Below, in pieces: positions 36,835 through 48,219 of a stretch of 64,000 bases of DNA. Made by a program: the position numbers and the translations under genes. Each line of letters opens with the position of its first letter. Position 1 is the first letter of the stretch. The notes beneath the pieces were generated by a model, which ran no database searches, was not told the DNA's origin, and worked only from the letters and a program-made list of their open reading frames with translations. The DNA comes from Mactromeris polynyma (lineage: Eukaryota > Mollusca > Bivalvia > Venerida > Mactridae): the NCBI GenBank assembly GCA_032209605.1, contig JASFXZ010000001.1, positions 41,854,619 to 41,918,618 on the forward strand, read 5' to 3'.

Positions 36835-36985
36835 GCTTCTGCAATTCAACCCTTGAACCTCCTCAAGTGCCTTATGTTTTATGGATTGTTGTTTTCCCGG
36901 AGGTCTGTGTGTGTGTGTGGGGGGGGGGGGGGGGCACTGTCTTATGTATGTGGCATTCCCTGTAACTACTTATTCTCTCTCTTTT
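36835..36985 (+). mobile_element. Interspersed repeat family C (C4) with TG/G expansion
   Basis: The order is AACCTCCTCAAGTGCC, TTATGTTTTATGGATTGTTG, TTTTCCCGGAGGTCTGTG, then a TG run and 16 G (36919-36934), then CACTGTCTTATGTATGTGGC and ATTCCCTGTAACTACTTATT. The simple repeat lies exactly where the other copies have TGGAGAGG, so it grew inside the element. Confidence 0.75.
36919..36934 (+). repeat. (TG)n plus poly-G, 16 G
   Basis: A short TG run (36907-36918) passes directly into 16 G inside family C copy C4. Confidence 0.85.
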
Positions 36986-37113
36986 AAAAAGTGATATCAC
37001 TCACAAAGAAAGTGACAATTCTACATAGTTGGAAGTTTACATGGCGCATTAAGTGAATACATCGACAGTAAGCCTTTTGGGTTTTTATTCAATATGTCAT
37101 CTTATGTAATACT

Positions 37114-37630
37114 ATGTTCCTTTATAACAGTCTGCAATTCTCCGTCAATGTAGTGTTTGAGTATACCGCCATTTTCAACAGACTTTCTGTTAAGCACGGC
37201 GGTCAGCTGACCTTACAAGTGTTCCTAATCACCAACCCGATTTTTTTGTACAAGCAATTGACAACTTTCAAATATGAATCGAGAACAGAGGACAACTGGT
37301 ACAACACCGAGAGATTCGCACGACACTTGCATTTCATTTTTTTCAAATAATGACATTAGCACACCGCCGGACCAAACAGAGCTCATAAATAATTGCAATT
37401 TATGGCTCAAATACGGACATTGGATGATGAGAACACACATGGCAGACAACCTGACAAGGAATAGCGAAACAAAAATATTCCAACAATTCCCAGATGCACT
37501 TCCATCGTTAGCATTGAACGATTTTCAAGATATTGATATGTGTACTCTCCACTTTTCCAACAATGAAATGAAATCATTTTTTAAAAACCGAAAAGATTGC
37601 AAGATATGGGTGCACTTTCCTCGAACGTAA
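37114..37630 (+). other. Two overlapping open frames, uncertain
   Basis: Frame one (37131-37350) follows an acceptor-like TTTATAACAG and contains SVKHGGQLTLQVFLITNP. That looks like the early strands of an Ig-like domain (G-G-x-L-T-L-x-V-x-x-x-x-N-P). Frame two (37274-37630, 118 codons) has an ATG and no recognised motif. They overlap in different frames, so either a frameshift near the T run at 37340 or chance must be invoked. Confidence 0.15.
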
Positions 37631-38287
37631 AATCCGATAGCTGTTCTGCATTACTTCCTTTCCTCTCAAGAGACAACAGTCTGATAAATTAGCAGAATGG
37701 AGCGAATATGTTTGCGTGATTGTGATAGAACAGATAATGAAAACCCCAGTTTAACAAATAATAATTGAACGTTTTTAATCAAACAAGAAAAACGTAAAAT
37801 GCATTACAACAAGAGAATCGGATGCATGTCTAAAATTGATTATTCCAGTTAAAATGAAATGTAGTTTCCAGATAAGTTAGAGACATCTTAACGTAGTGAA
37901 ACATTGCTCAGGAGAACTATGCTTTGTGAAAACATACTTATAAAGGCCGGTGTTTACAATGAACAATACTATACTGAGAACTGGGAAGATTAAGTTTTAA
38001 AAGTCAATTATAAACCACAACGTCCCATGAGATAATGGTATATAGACGCAGTTATTTGTTTTCAGTGGCACTTAATTTCGGCTTAAAATTATTATAACCA
38101 GAATTGTACCTTCATAGAATCGCATTGCCATAAATCATAACTGGGTTCCATGTTTCCATAAATAATTATACTGCTTGAAATAACTGTATAACATGTCATG
38201 TTTCCCTGGGATCTGCGCAAGGAGACATTGTCCTGTCTTGAAACAGGAAGGAACATTAGATCAATACCCAAAACGGACTTGGAAATA

Positions 38288-38440
38288 ACGAAAGCCTGGT
38301 AGTGACATTTCGGCTTCAAGAATTCCCAAATTACACTTGAAACCTTGAACGTTAAATTGAATTCATTTATTCGCTAAGTTGAATTCGTGAAATCGAAATC
38401 GCGAATTCTTGAAGCTGAAATGTCACCACCAGGCTTTCGT
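38288..38440. mobile_element. Hairpin MITE family D (D2), intact, 38-bp terminal inverted repeats
   Basis: The left arm (38288-38325) begins ACGAAAGCCTGGTAGTGACA, and the right arm (38403-38440) is its reverse complement with about two mismatches. The interior is 77 bp (TTACACTTGAAACCTTGAAC, CGTGAAATCGAAATCGCG). Total length is 153 bp. There is no coding capacity and no target duplication was settled. The name D is local to this window. Confidence 0.85.
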
Positions 38441-41400
38441 AGGGAATGGAAAATAAAGAACACCGCGTCATCAACATACTCTAAAGATCAATGTGTAACG
38501 ACATTGGTAAGCACGACACAACGGTAAATGAATTAGGTTTGTATGTAGAGTGACGTAGTCATAGAAACGAAAACATGAATAAATGGTTTTAACATTGTTT
38601 TGGATGCATAAATGCCGTGGATAAATATCTACTGAAAAAACTATCAAATATCACACCGCTGAAAACATCATTAATCAAAACCAGTACTGCAAGAAAATTG
38701 CTAATCGCTTGACACGAATAAACATTTAATTGTTATTTGAAATCAATTAATCAACACTCGTACGCTGTCTACATTTGGAATTTATTTAAGATGCATAACC
38801 TGACAACCTTGATTGCTTTAACACGATATCGCGTTCAAAATATTGTAGTGATAACAAGTTACAGATTTATGTAAAATGCAATTTGCCATTTTCCCATCTT
38901 GAATTATTTACATAAATACGAGCATGTTTGTTCAAATTATTCTAAGTAATCCATTTATACGATTAACCGGGTATGTTCTAATTCAGTGCAGATTGATTAA
39001 CTTTGAATAGATCGGAATTTCACCAATGGCTATAAATGTAGATTTTCGAAAAACAAAACATCAACGTATAGTAAAGACCTATAGGTGTATGACTTAAACT
39101 ACAAACCATCTTTCCAAATTGACGAATGAAGACACACCTGGGGCAAACGTATCGTAGTTTAATAAGACGGACACTTAACTGAATATTGTATCATTTTTCA
39201 TACACATTTATGGAGCTGTGTATGCAATGTGTTGCTTATAATATACCCATAGATATATAGATTTATTTCAGTAATAGCGTACACATAAAACATGGTATAT
39301 GAAATAACAGCAATGACATGTTGGTCATATAGTTACACATATATACAAGGACCATGAAATGCACACCAAAACCAGGGATAACACATAAAAGAGATATGAT
39401 ATTCCTCTTATTTCCATCGTGGTTCCTGGAGTTATATCCATGATGTTGCTATTTATGTGTGTTTAACAGTTTGTTTTCACATTGAGGGCTTGCCATTTTA
39501 TATTTATGATAAGTGTGCACGTGCGCCTAGGTTTTGGGCTCTTTGAACAATAGTTTCGCAAGTTTAAAAATTACCAAGGGAAGGAACCGCTGTGTTGTAT
39601 TTACGTACGTATGTTTTAGTTTTTTATGTAGTCAGTTTTTTCTCTGTTAGACTGCTAATGTTTTATACAGAAACAAGTTGTTAAGTTATATTTTTATCAT
39701 GTTAACCTCATTAAAACATGTGAAATGATACATCGTCTATTATCTGATCTGCGCGTTTTTCTTAATAGATAGCTAGATTTCGCGAACCAGGTTTGACGCT
39801 AAATTAACAGTGTGACCTGATTGTGTACTAATATAGAATTAACTTATGTGTAAGACAACATTCCCAAAACAGAACTTCCCTACATAGATAAAGACACAAT
39901 AAACAGGAGTATTGGACACAAAAACAACATCAACCGGACCAGGAGGCACACGCTGGAAAACACCAAATCATCAACAAACAAGCGTTAATTATGTACGAGT
40001 ATACGGTCAAACGAGTATAATTACATTCACAGTCAAAGTGCAAAAGACTTTACAAGTCCAAATAAATTACCATGCGACTATAGAAACGTGTTTTAACGTG
40101 TTGTATAGTACTGGTTAGTACATATATGTATGTAACCATTGCATGTCTGTTACTTGCTCAATCAAGTGGAAGTTTTCAACAAAATAAAGTTCATTGATAT
40201 TATCTCGTGAGTTACGAGATTCTCGAACATACACTAATGCGAAATATGAAATGGTTTGTGTCAATATAAATATTAAAATAATGTTTGTAATTTATGAGAT
40301 TTCATGGGGAGCGCGATTATTATTTACTTAGTAAGAAAATTATGTGAAGCTGTTAAGAACGAAGTATTATACTATAATCAATTGTGCACAGATATTGGTG
40401 TACGTGTCATACGTTTTAGTGTAAACTCTTTCATCGAAACTGAATCTCACTAATATTTATTCTGACTAATTATTCAAACAAAATTCTGATATTATTGATG
40501 ATATTATTAACATGGTTGTATTTGATAATCGGGTCTGTTAAAGCGGCTTTTCCTTTGTTCTCTCTTTTTTCGATGACTATATGGTAATTTAAAACCACCC
40601 AGTTCGCAATCCATTTTATGAATGCCCTTATGCTTGTTATTGACATAATTCCGGAAGTTCCCGATGTTAGTCATCAGAACGAAAGTCATCATTTTGCAGA
40701 TCGGAGAAGATTTTCAAATTTACCGTTCTAATAACGATTATGGAATGGCAATGGGTTTTATAACATGAAAACGTTTTTATACGTGTTGTCATGTCAGAAA
40801 TCGTTACGTTCAATAGTTTGTGCCTGAAGTTTTCAGTGAAAGCGAAGATTCTTAGAAGAAAATCTGGAATGAAATGTCAGTATATTGCACATTACGTCAA
40901 ATTCAGCGAACAAAAAAGTTAGCGTAGGCAATAATATCGTTGCATACCAAATATGTAAAAAAGTCTGTTACATTCATAAATTACATAAATGCTACCTTAA
41001 GTGTTATCACGTGTGTATCAATGCTGAGAGGCTTCAGCGTATCGTCTAAGCATATTTGGTCGAGAATGACGACATGACTTTAAGCAGTTGTACCTAAATG
41101 GTAGTGTGCAACTCTAAAAACGCCGACTTACAAACAAGTACAATGTAGATTTAAAAATACAATATATTATGTCAGCGCTTTGAATTTTACGTGATGTACA
41201 CTGGATGGATGATTGTATTATTTAGAAGTCGGAAAAACGACACTAGTTCCTTTAACAAGGCAATGTCATGGGTAGCATATAACTTAATAAACAAGATATG
41301 AAAGAACAAGGTATATATGAAATAATGCATTAAGGTAAGACCACTCTAATACTCATTTTCACGAATCTTAACTAAACGGTTTCCATGAGTTTCTTGATCA

Positions 41401-41907
41401 CATAAGACAACTAAATACAAAATATTACAAAGTTTTACAGTGTCGTTTTAAAGATTTTCAATTTTTAAGACTAAACCGACTTGCTTTGAGAGGTCACACA
41501 TTCCACCCATGTTCATGCACAAAATGAGCCTATTTTATCATTTGTTTGTGTTATTCTTAATAGAAAAGTGCTAGTGATATCATAAGGAACACAATTGGTT
41601 TAAGACACAATAAGAAATACCAATTTTCAAGGTAGCATAATCATACATAATAACATGAGTACTCAAACATAATGGTCATCGATAGTATCATCAAGACGTC
41701 TTTAACAGAATATAACCAAATGAAAACTTTTACCGTCCAGTTTTGCTTTGTAATATGCATGTATTACATTTTACCAAGCAGAATGATCAAACTTTGGAGA
41801 TACATGGCATTATTTTAGAATCTGATTGATATAATTTATATTTTATAATTCTATATCAGCTTTCTTGCCAAAACAAGAAATGTCATGAAAAAAGCAAAGA
41901 AAATTGT
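38441..41907. other. AT-rich DNA, nothing recognised
   Basis: Open frames near 39912 and 40507 lack splice and domain support. No repeat families were recognised in this 3.4-kb stretch. Confidence 0.4.
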
Positions 41908-41980
41908 TTTGGCCTAGCGGAGATTTGAACCCAGGACCTTTCGCATGTAAGGCAAGAGGCTAAGAATTGATATTGACCAA
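41908..41980 (-). tRNA. tRNA-Val(TAC)-like pseudogene or SINE head
   Basis: On the minus strand it reads CTTGCCTTACATGCGAAAGG and then TCCTGGGTTCAAATCTCC, ending in GCTAGGCCA. This is the anticodon arm of tRNA-Val with loop CTTACAT (anticodon TAC) and a box B, followed by an acceptor-like end. The 5' half is decayed: no box A or matching acceptor strand is visible. It is either an old tRNA pseudogene or the head of a tRNA-Val-derived SINE, and is not expected to be functional. Confidence 0.5.
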
Positions 41981-43764
41981 GGTTTTCCGAATGATTCGAA
42001 ATTTACATTCTCATTAGGGTCCCCTTATCTTAATGCAAAGTAATTCAATACATGACAAATGTGAATAAAACATCGGCTTGTTTGACCAAGGTTGGAAGCG
42101 ATACATCATCGTTGTTGTTTTGGAACATTGAACAATAAAGTCAATGAGCACTCCTGAATAATGCCAGTGCTTTGAATAATTTACTTGTTGATTGAATAAC
42201 AACACTGTATAGTAATTTAATCAGTGCTTGCAATAATCACTGACTCATGCTTACAGAACGCCACTATACATTTTTAATAACATACATAGAGATATAATTA
42301 GATGACCGTTGTCGACTTCATAACATAATTATTTGTTCAATATTGTCCAATGCTTTCTTTTGGATGATTAACACACATTTATCACATGGCCAACCAACAG
42401 AATACATTCAACATTTGCTGCAAGGGAATAAGAACTATATTTACATAGACTACAGAATCAACACTGGTGTGCCCGGTTCAGACTAAAACTATTAATTCTC
42501 AACACATCATTTATCGGAATTAAATGTGCCAATTTATTAGTTCAAATATTTTATGCATTGTGTATAATGATTTTTCTCCACTTTAACGTATTTCTGTCTG
42601 TATATTTCTTTGATATTTTTACAATTATATTTCCTTGTATTTACACTGAAATATACCCATTAAAATGTGCACGTCTCTACCAAATTTTATACAAAAATGG
42701 TCAAAAAAGAGAATACTTTTACTACAAAGCAAAACATTGTCTACTAATCTGAAATCTAGTTGGTACGATTGCAAGAAAGGGGGCTGTTCCATTTGTAACA
42801 AAAAAACGTTGTACATTATAAAAACCAAAATGTCAATTTTTTAAGACATTTCTTGAAAAACGTAAAACCGGTCAATTTGATTCTGCGGGAAATGTGAAAC
42901 CACGTATTGGAGACAATTTATATTTAATGGCCATACAATACTTAGACTTAGTTATAGTCATATTTTCATATTTATTCATGTTGCATCACGGTCGCTTGTC
43001 ATGTGTATTGTAATATGTCGCTTGACTTTGTTGTATATATAAATGTATACGTACTTACTCTCATAGAGTAAATCACTATCATTATTTTGTAAATTGTATA
43101 CATTGGATGATAAGTATTATACTTAAAGTAATATTATGCTCATTTTTATTCATTTGTTCACCCAAACAAACATGAAACATATATTTCCTATTGTTAAAAC
43201 ATTGATAAACATCCGTTAGGTTAACAAAGAATGAACTCGTAGTGTAATGATCCGTATTTGTTGAAGAAAGATGTCTGTACATCATAAAATTAAACAAAAA
43301 AACTTACGCTTAGTAATATGGTAAACATATTTTTTCAATCGGTTATAAAAACATTGCAATGGTGCTAGATACATGTTTAAATCCACATATTAATACATCA
43401 ATCTGTTATGTTCTTATTGGAACACAGGTAGATAAACATATCACAGGAAATGTCGTAAAGTGCACAGCTACCGTAAACACACAGGTTGCTTGTTTTCCCT
43501 CATGCAAAGTTTGTTTAAACATTATATATGTGAATATAATATGCGTCCTACTGTGTACTGAACACAAATACAGACACGGGCGTATTGTTCTGACGTTGTA
43601 CTTTGAGTTCGCATTCAAGGCTACGTTTATATGTATTTGATCATAAATTTAAGTAAACAAAAGCTAACATCGCTTTAAATACAGTTCATTATCATTATCG
43701 TAACAGGGAGTGTAGTCTCTGATTATAAATGTTTTATTGTGCAATGAAAGAGATATTAAGCTGT
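41981..43764. other. AT-rich DNA with one cysteine-rich open frame
   Basis: A plus-strand frame at 43359-43640 begins with ATG and has eight or so cysteines (SCKVCLNII, CTATVNTQVACFPSC). No splice signals or family could be tied to it, so it is not called. Confidence 0.4.
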
Positions 43765-43895
43765 TAAGGGAACGCCACATACATAAGACAATGCCTCATC
43801 ACCCAGAACCCAGAGAAACAACAGTCTACACAGTATAGTGGAGTGCAGATATGCAATATTATGGGAACTGGGGGGCAAGGAGTGCTCTGATCGAC
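43765..43895 (-). mobile_element. Interspersed repeat family C (C5), minus strand
   Basis: It begins AGGGAACGCCACATACATAA, continues GACAATGCCTCATCACCCAG and AACCCAGAGAAACAACAG, and then a purine-rich stretch. It is the best copy of the conserved end. Confidence 0.75.
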
Positions 43896-44490
43896 CAAAC
43901 AACTATGGAGAATCATACTATAAAAATACTGTTAGAACTTTTTGTTTTTAGCTGAATCAAGCTTTTTCGATACAAGACATGAATACATATCATTTGAGTT
44001 ATTAACCTTCCTTGTGGAAGCTTCGCAATACAATTCATTGCTGAATTGTTCCGAAAATATCCATTTTCCCCCTTTATAACCCATTTATAGCGTCTCACCA
44101 AGGTGGCCCTTTTTGCTAACAGCTGAATGACCCCTTCCAGATATTAATTATATCGTATGTAGATTCATGTCCGTTTTTTGGTTCTTGACAAATGCAATTC
44201 ATTCTCATAAAAGTTAGTGAACACATCGGACATAAGAAGAAATCAGGTGAAGTCATTAACTGACCAGACAGACGAGCATTTCGATCGCGTCTAGGACTTA
44301 ATGTTACATATGCATTTAAATATTGAGTTACATTTTAACGTTAGTTGAAAGCCCGACGGAAACTTTAGCCTATATCTTGGGTAACGACAGCAACATAACG
44401 AATACAATTATCGCCTTATGAGTTAACGACCCTAAACTTTCAGAATAGACTACAACAAATACAATTATAACAATTAGTCACACTACTATT

Positions 44491-44717
44491 TGAGCGCCGC
44501 TGTACGAGTTCAACCTCTTCTTTACGTGGCGTCATTTCCATTTGACGTGACCATGTACTGACATAAAGCAATATTTGCTCCATATGGCAATATGAAAACG
44601 AAGTGACCATATGGAGTAAATTTTGTAACCTGCTTACAAAAAGTAACATTACATGTTGCGTTTTCTTGAAATGACGTCACTTACAGAAAAAAATTGTAAA
44701 CTCCATAGCAGCGCTCA
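44491..44717. mobile_element. MITE family E (E1)
   Basis: The ends are TGAGCGCCGCTGTACGAGTT and, inverted, TGAGCGCTGCTATGGAGTTT. Both run inward to a shared GACGTCATTTC-like word. The interior carries CATATGG twice in inverted order and AAACGAAGTGACCATATGG. Length is 227 bp, with no coding capacity. Related copies lie at 49690 and 63900. Confidence 0.75.
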
Positions 44718-45489
44718 TTCGCAAAATGCACAGAAGATTGTATTCGAATCAAACCCTTCCCCCAAGCTTGCTCATTTTGAAACATTACAATAGTAACTTA
44801 TTCATCTCACTTTTAGACTATCTAGCAAAAAAAAGTATTTTAAATTCTATTGAACTGATATTCGGGGTAAGAAGGGATGTCGAAGATTGTCGGGACAATA
44901 CAATTTGATACAGTACATAAACAATAAATAACCAATGAAACTAAATTCTTGATTTCTGATACTGTTAAAATAATATGTCAAAATTGTACACATATGTAAC
45001 TACACGACATAATATAATGAACGTAAATTATGCAGCAATGTCATAATGAAGATGACATTTCAGCACGCTGATTATACTCTCAACACTAGCTTACTCCATG
45101 CATATTCGGACATATATATTCAAATATCTATTTAATTCATTGTCGTCCATTGTCGTAAGTAATTAAATACAGCATGGCAGAAATACAGAAATCACTCGTA
45201 CATCGTGTGAAAAATTGTTCAATGACCGACTGCATAACGTATCAACAATCATTTATATCCGGTTCGAATCATTATATACATGTAAGTGCCCAACCTTATA
45301 ACAAAACAAAGACAATTTAGTACGTGAATTCAATCACCCGTTCTTGATTCTCACCATGTCCTGTAATCCTATTATGTTTAGTAGCAAATTCTTTGTTTAT
45401 TAAATAAATTTGGATGAATAATGTTACTTTACAATCCTATCTTAAAAGCATTTCGAGTCGTATCATTGTATACTTTGCGCTCCTGTTGC

Positions 45490-45620
45490 TTTGCGTATTT
45501 ATCCTTGCACCTTTTTAAATGTCTGATGTTTTATGGATTGTTTTTTCCCGGAGGTCTGTGTGGAGAGGCATTGTCTTATGTATGTGTCGTTCCCTGTAGC
45601 AAATTATTCTCTCCTTCCAA
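45490..45620 (+). mobile_element. Interspersed repeat family C (C6)
   Basis: It reads GCACCTTTTTAAATGTCTGA, TGTTTTATGGATTGTTTTTT, CCCGGAGGTCTGTGTGGAGA, GGCATTGTCTTATGTATGTG and TCGTTCCCTGTAGC. This is the cleanest plus-strand copy. Confidence 0.8.
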
Positions 45621-46215
45621 GTCGAGGGTGCATGGAAATAATGCCAAACCTCGTTTGTCTTATCATCATAAAAGTAATATGCACATAGCGAAACAAAAAT
45701 TGAAATAATGCATTGATAAAACATGCTATTATAAGATAACACATTCCTGCTTTAGATTAAGACATAACTCGCATAGTACGTATCCATTGATTCTATCAAC
45801 ATTTATTATCACTTCATTAAAACGCTATTTATCTTTTCATTAAGCCATCGACTTGTTCAGTCATAGTAAATGCTTTCATTACTTGCCATGTAATGATTAT
45901 TTTGAACAAACATCTGTAAACACATAAAAAGCAAACGGAAGCGTATCATTACTTTGTATCTTCAGAATGAAACTATTAAATAAACACCACCGTATCACCA
46001 ATACTGTGTAAATACTCTTCAATTGAAGTTCTTTTTCACTTGAACAAACATGATCAGATATGACTGCCTATCATGATCATGATTCTAGCGGATATACGTG
46101 TCTATTCAGATAAATTCATAGGTTCAACAAAAGGACAGAAAGACCTGTATTTTCAACGTACTTGTTGTTTGTGTTATCTGAATAACGGACTTTTTATATC
46201 GACTAGCGACAATTA

Positions 46216-46391
46216 CAGTCGGACCTCTTTATTCGACAACCTTCTATCCGAATACTTGGTATCATCCGAAATATATATTGGGTCCCGATGTATCTTTTTA
46301 GGCATTTTAAATTGAAATACGCTATTCGAAATCATTTATAATTAGTAGTAAATTTCGGACCCGATGAATTCGAATGAACGAGGTCCGACTG
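46216..46391 (+). mobile_element. MITE family B (B4), intact with TA flanks
   Basis: The left end CAGTCGGACCTCTTTATTCG and the right end GAACGAGGTCCGACTG form terminal inverted repeats, with TA on both sides. The interior has TTGGTATCATCCGAAATATA and GGGTCCCGATGTATC. Length is 176 bp. It is the reference copy of family B here, and CAGT ends with a TA target point to the Tc1/mariner-pogo group (inference). Confidence 0.88.
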
Positions 46392-46886
46392 TAGTTAATT
46401 CCGATACGTGTAAATAAATATTTGCTGATACAAGACGAGTATCTAAACAGTTTGCTATTGAGCAACATGATCATGTTTAACAGCCGACTCTGGAGTCGAC
46501 AATTCCTGAACATGCGTTTAAAAATATCTGCTAAATCAGGACAAACTTCTGATCCGTTTTTGTTTTGTAACATGTTATTAGTTGACCACTGCACAACATA
46601 CGACTTGGAAAATTAGTATTTTTGTAGAAAATAGTGAATAAATTGGCAACCTGGTTAACTTAAATCAAATCTAATCGTTTAAGCAATTGCCCTGGTACAT
46701 CAACTACACATTTTAGGATACGCGCGTAGTGAATGAGTTCACAATTATAACACGTTCTATAGAAGTGACCATTGCTTTATTTCATGTCTCATATTTTTAT
46801 AACATAATGTCTGTACATTTCAACGGAAAGACATATATTGTATGGAAAATCGAATCATTCACCAAAAGTTACTTATATATTATCAT

Positions 46887-47169
46887 GGGAGAAACTTGCC
46901 TAACGGGAACTCAGGGGATTCCTCTTTTAGATTTTTAATTTCCGCACGGTAAACAATTATTTGTGCATTTCCAGTGTAGAAAATCATTTGTCAAATTTAA
47001 TCTTGTCGACAAAAGTATTTCTTCAGACAGTTCTCTAAAACCATAAAAAGTGATGGTTTGCTTCCCGAACGGAAATGAAAAAATCTACATACAATGCATA
47101 GTAACACATATCCTGATCGGGAAGGGGGAAAGGGGAAATCCGTTATTTTCCGTTCGGAAAGTTTCTCCC
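46887..47169. repeat. Imperfect large inverted repeat, probable MITE family G
   Basis: The left arm (46887-46922) begins GGGAGAAACTTGCCTAACGG and the right arm (47134-47169) ends CGTTCGGAAAGTTTCTCCC. About three quarters of 36 bases pair, with gaps. The total span is 283 bp. The word AAAAGTATTTC-TCAG in its middle recurs in the same context at 47308-47368, so part of the interior is duplicated just outside. Confidence 0.55.
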
Positions 47170-47602
47170 ACTTTTCTTCTATTTATAGACACATTAATGT
47201 CTAATGCAATGTTACAGTCGTTATATCGATACTTCAAAAATTGACAATTTTGTAGATTCTAGAAACAAATACAATTCACAACCAATTTCAACCAAATTTT
47301 AATTTGCAGAAAATGTTTCCATAAATTTGTTTAAAAGTATTTCGTCAGCAACATTTCTAAACCGCCACTCAATAAATTGTATTCAATTTAAAACTACCAG
47401 CGTTAAGATTATGAAATATCATGTACGGAATAACAAATACAGTTCATATTCGCTTCATGTATGTTAGGTGCGCAAAGATCATTCATCTGGAATATTTAGG
47501 AAATGTTACAATAAACACATTCAGAATGGACATCTATGAAAATATCATAGGCTCGCTGATGTAGTCGGAATGGGTTCATCTAGCTCACCCGTGAGACATG
47601 TA

Positions 47603-47882
47603 CAGTAAAACCTCCATAATAAGACCACCCTTCGGAAACTTGAAAACCGGTATTCTTATTGAGGTGGTCATTATATTGGGGTTGAATAATAAGCAAACAT
47701 TTTAAAATGGATTTGAAAATTGTGTTCTTACTTTTGTGGTGGTCTTACTATTGAGGTGGTCTTACTATTGAGGTGGTCTTACTATTGAGGTGGTCTTACT
47801 ATTGAGGTGGTCTTACTATTGAGGTGGTCTTACTATTGAGGTGGTCTTACTATTGAGGTGGTCTTTATGTGAGGTTTTACTG
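47603..47882 (+). mobile_element. MITE family A (A7), TA flanks, internal minisatellite
   Basis: The left end CAGTAAAACCTCCATAATAA and the right end GTGAGGTTTTACTG are flanked by TA on both sides. The interior matches A3 and A4 up to GTGTTCTTACTTTTG. Then the word GAGGTGGTCTTACTATT is amplified, which makes the copy 280 bp long against about 175 bp in its relatives. Confidence 0.9.
47736..47864 (+). repeat. 17-bp minisatellite inside MITE A7
   Basis: The unit GAGGTGGTCTTACTATT is present seven times, with the first unit slightly altered (GTGGTGG), plus a partial eighth. Units are otherwise identical, so the expansion is recent. The unit equals one subterminal word of the MITE. Confidence 0.95.
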
Positions 47883-48219
47883 TACAACTATTTTACAGTT
47901 TGGTTACATTCTCATTCAAAGTATGCTGTTCTGTTACGTATCGTGACTGCAATAAGGTGTTTCAACTGTTCTTATCACACGTTTGCATTTGAACTATCCG
48001 AGACTGAAACAGTGACTGATCAATCCTCCTAAATTGATCTTCAATAGTGGTAGTAACGAACACATTGTGTAGGTCATTGTCTTATATTTTATAAGTCTAT
48101 TATGTCAACAGTTGACTTTCAAACTGACACGTTACAACTTTATAACAGGTTTAACCTTTTACACACACATATTTCATAATGTTGACGTGACACGCTAATG
48201 CGAGGACCTACCACTATGT

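Noticed and set aside
41908..41980. Functional tRNA-Val gene
   Set aside because: The 3' half is tRNA-like, but the 5' half including box A and the acceptor strand is lost.
43359..43640. Cysteine-rich secreted protein
   Set aside because: It has an ATG and many cysteines, but both strands are open, there is no clear signal peptide, and no splice or polyadenylation context was found.
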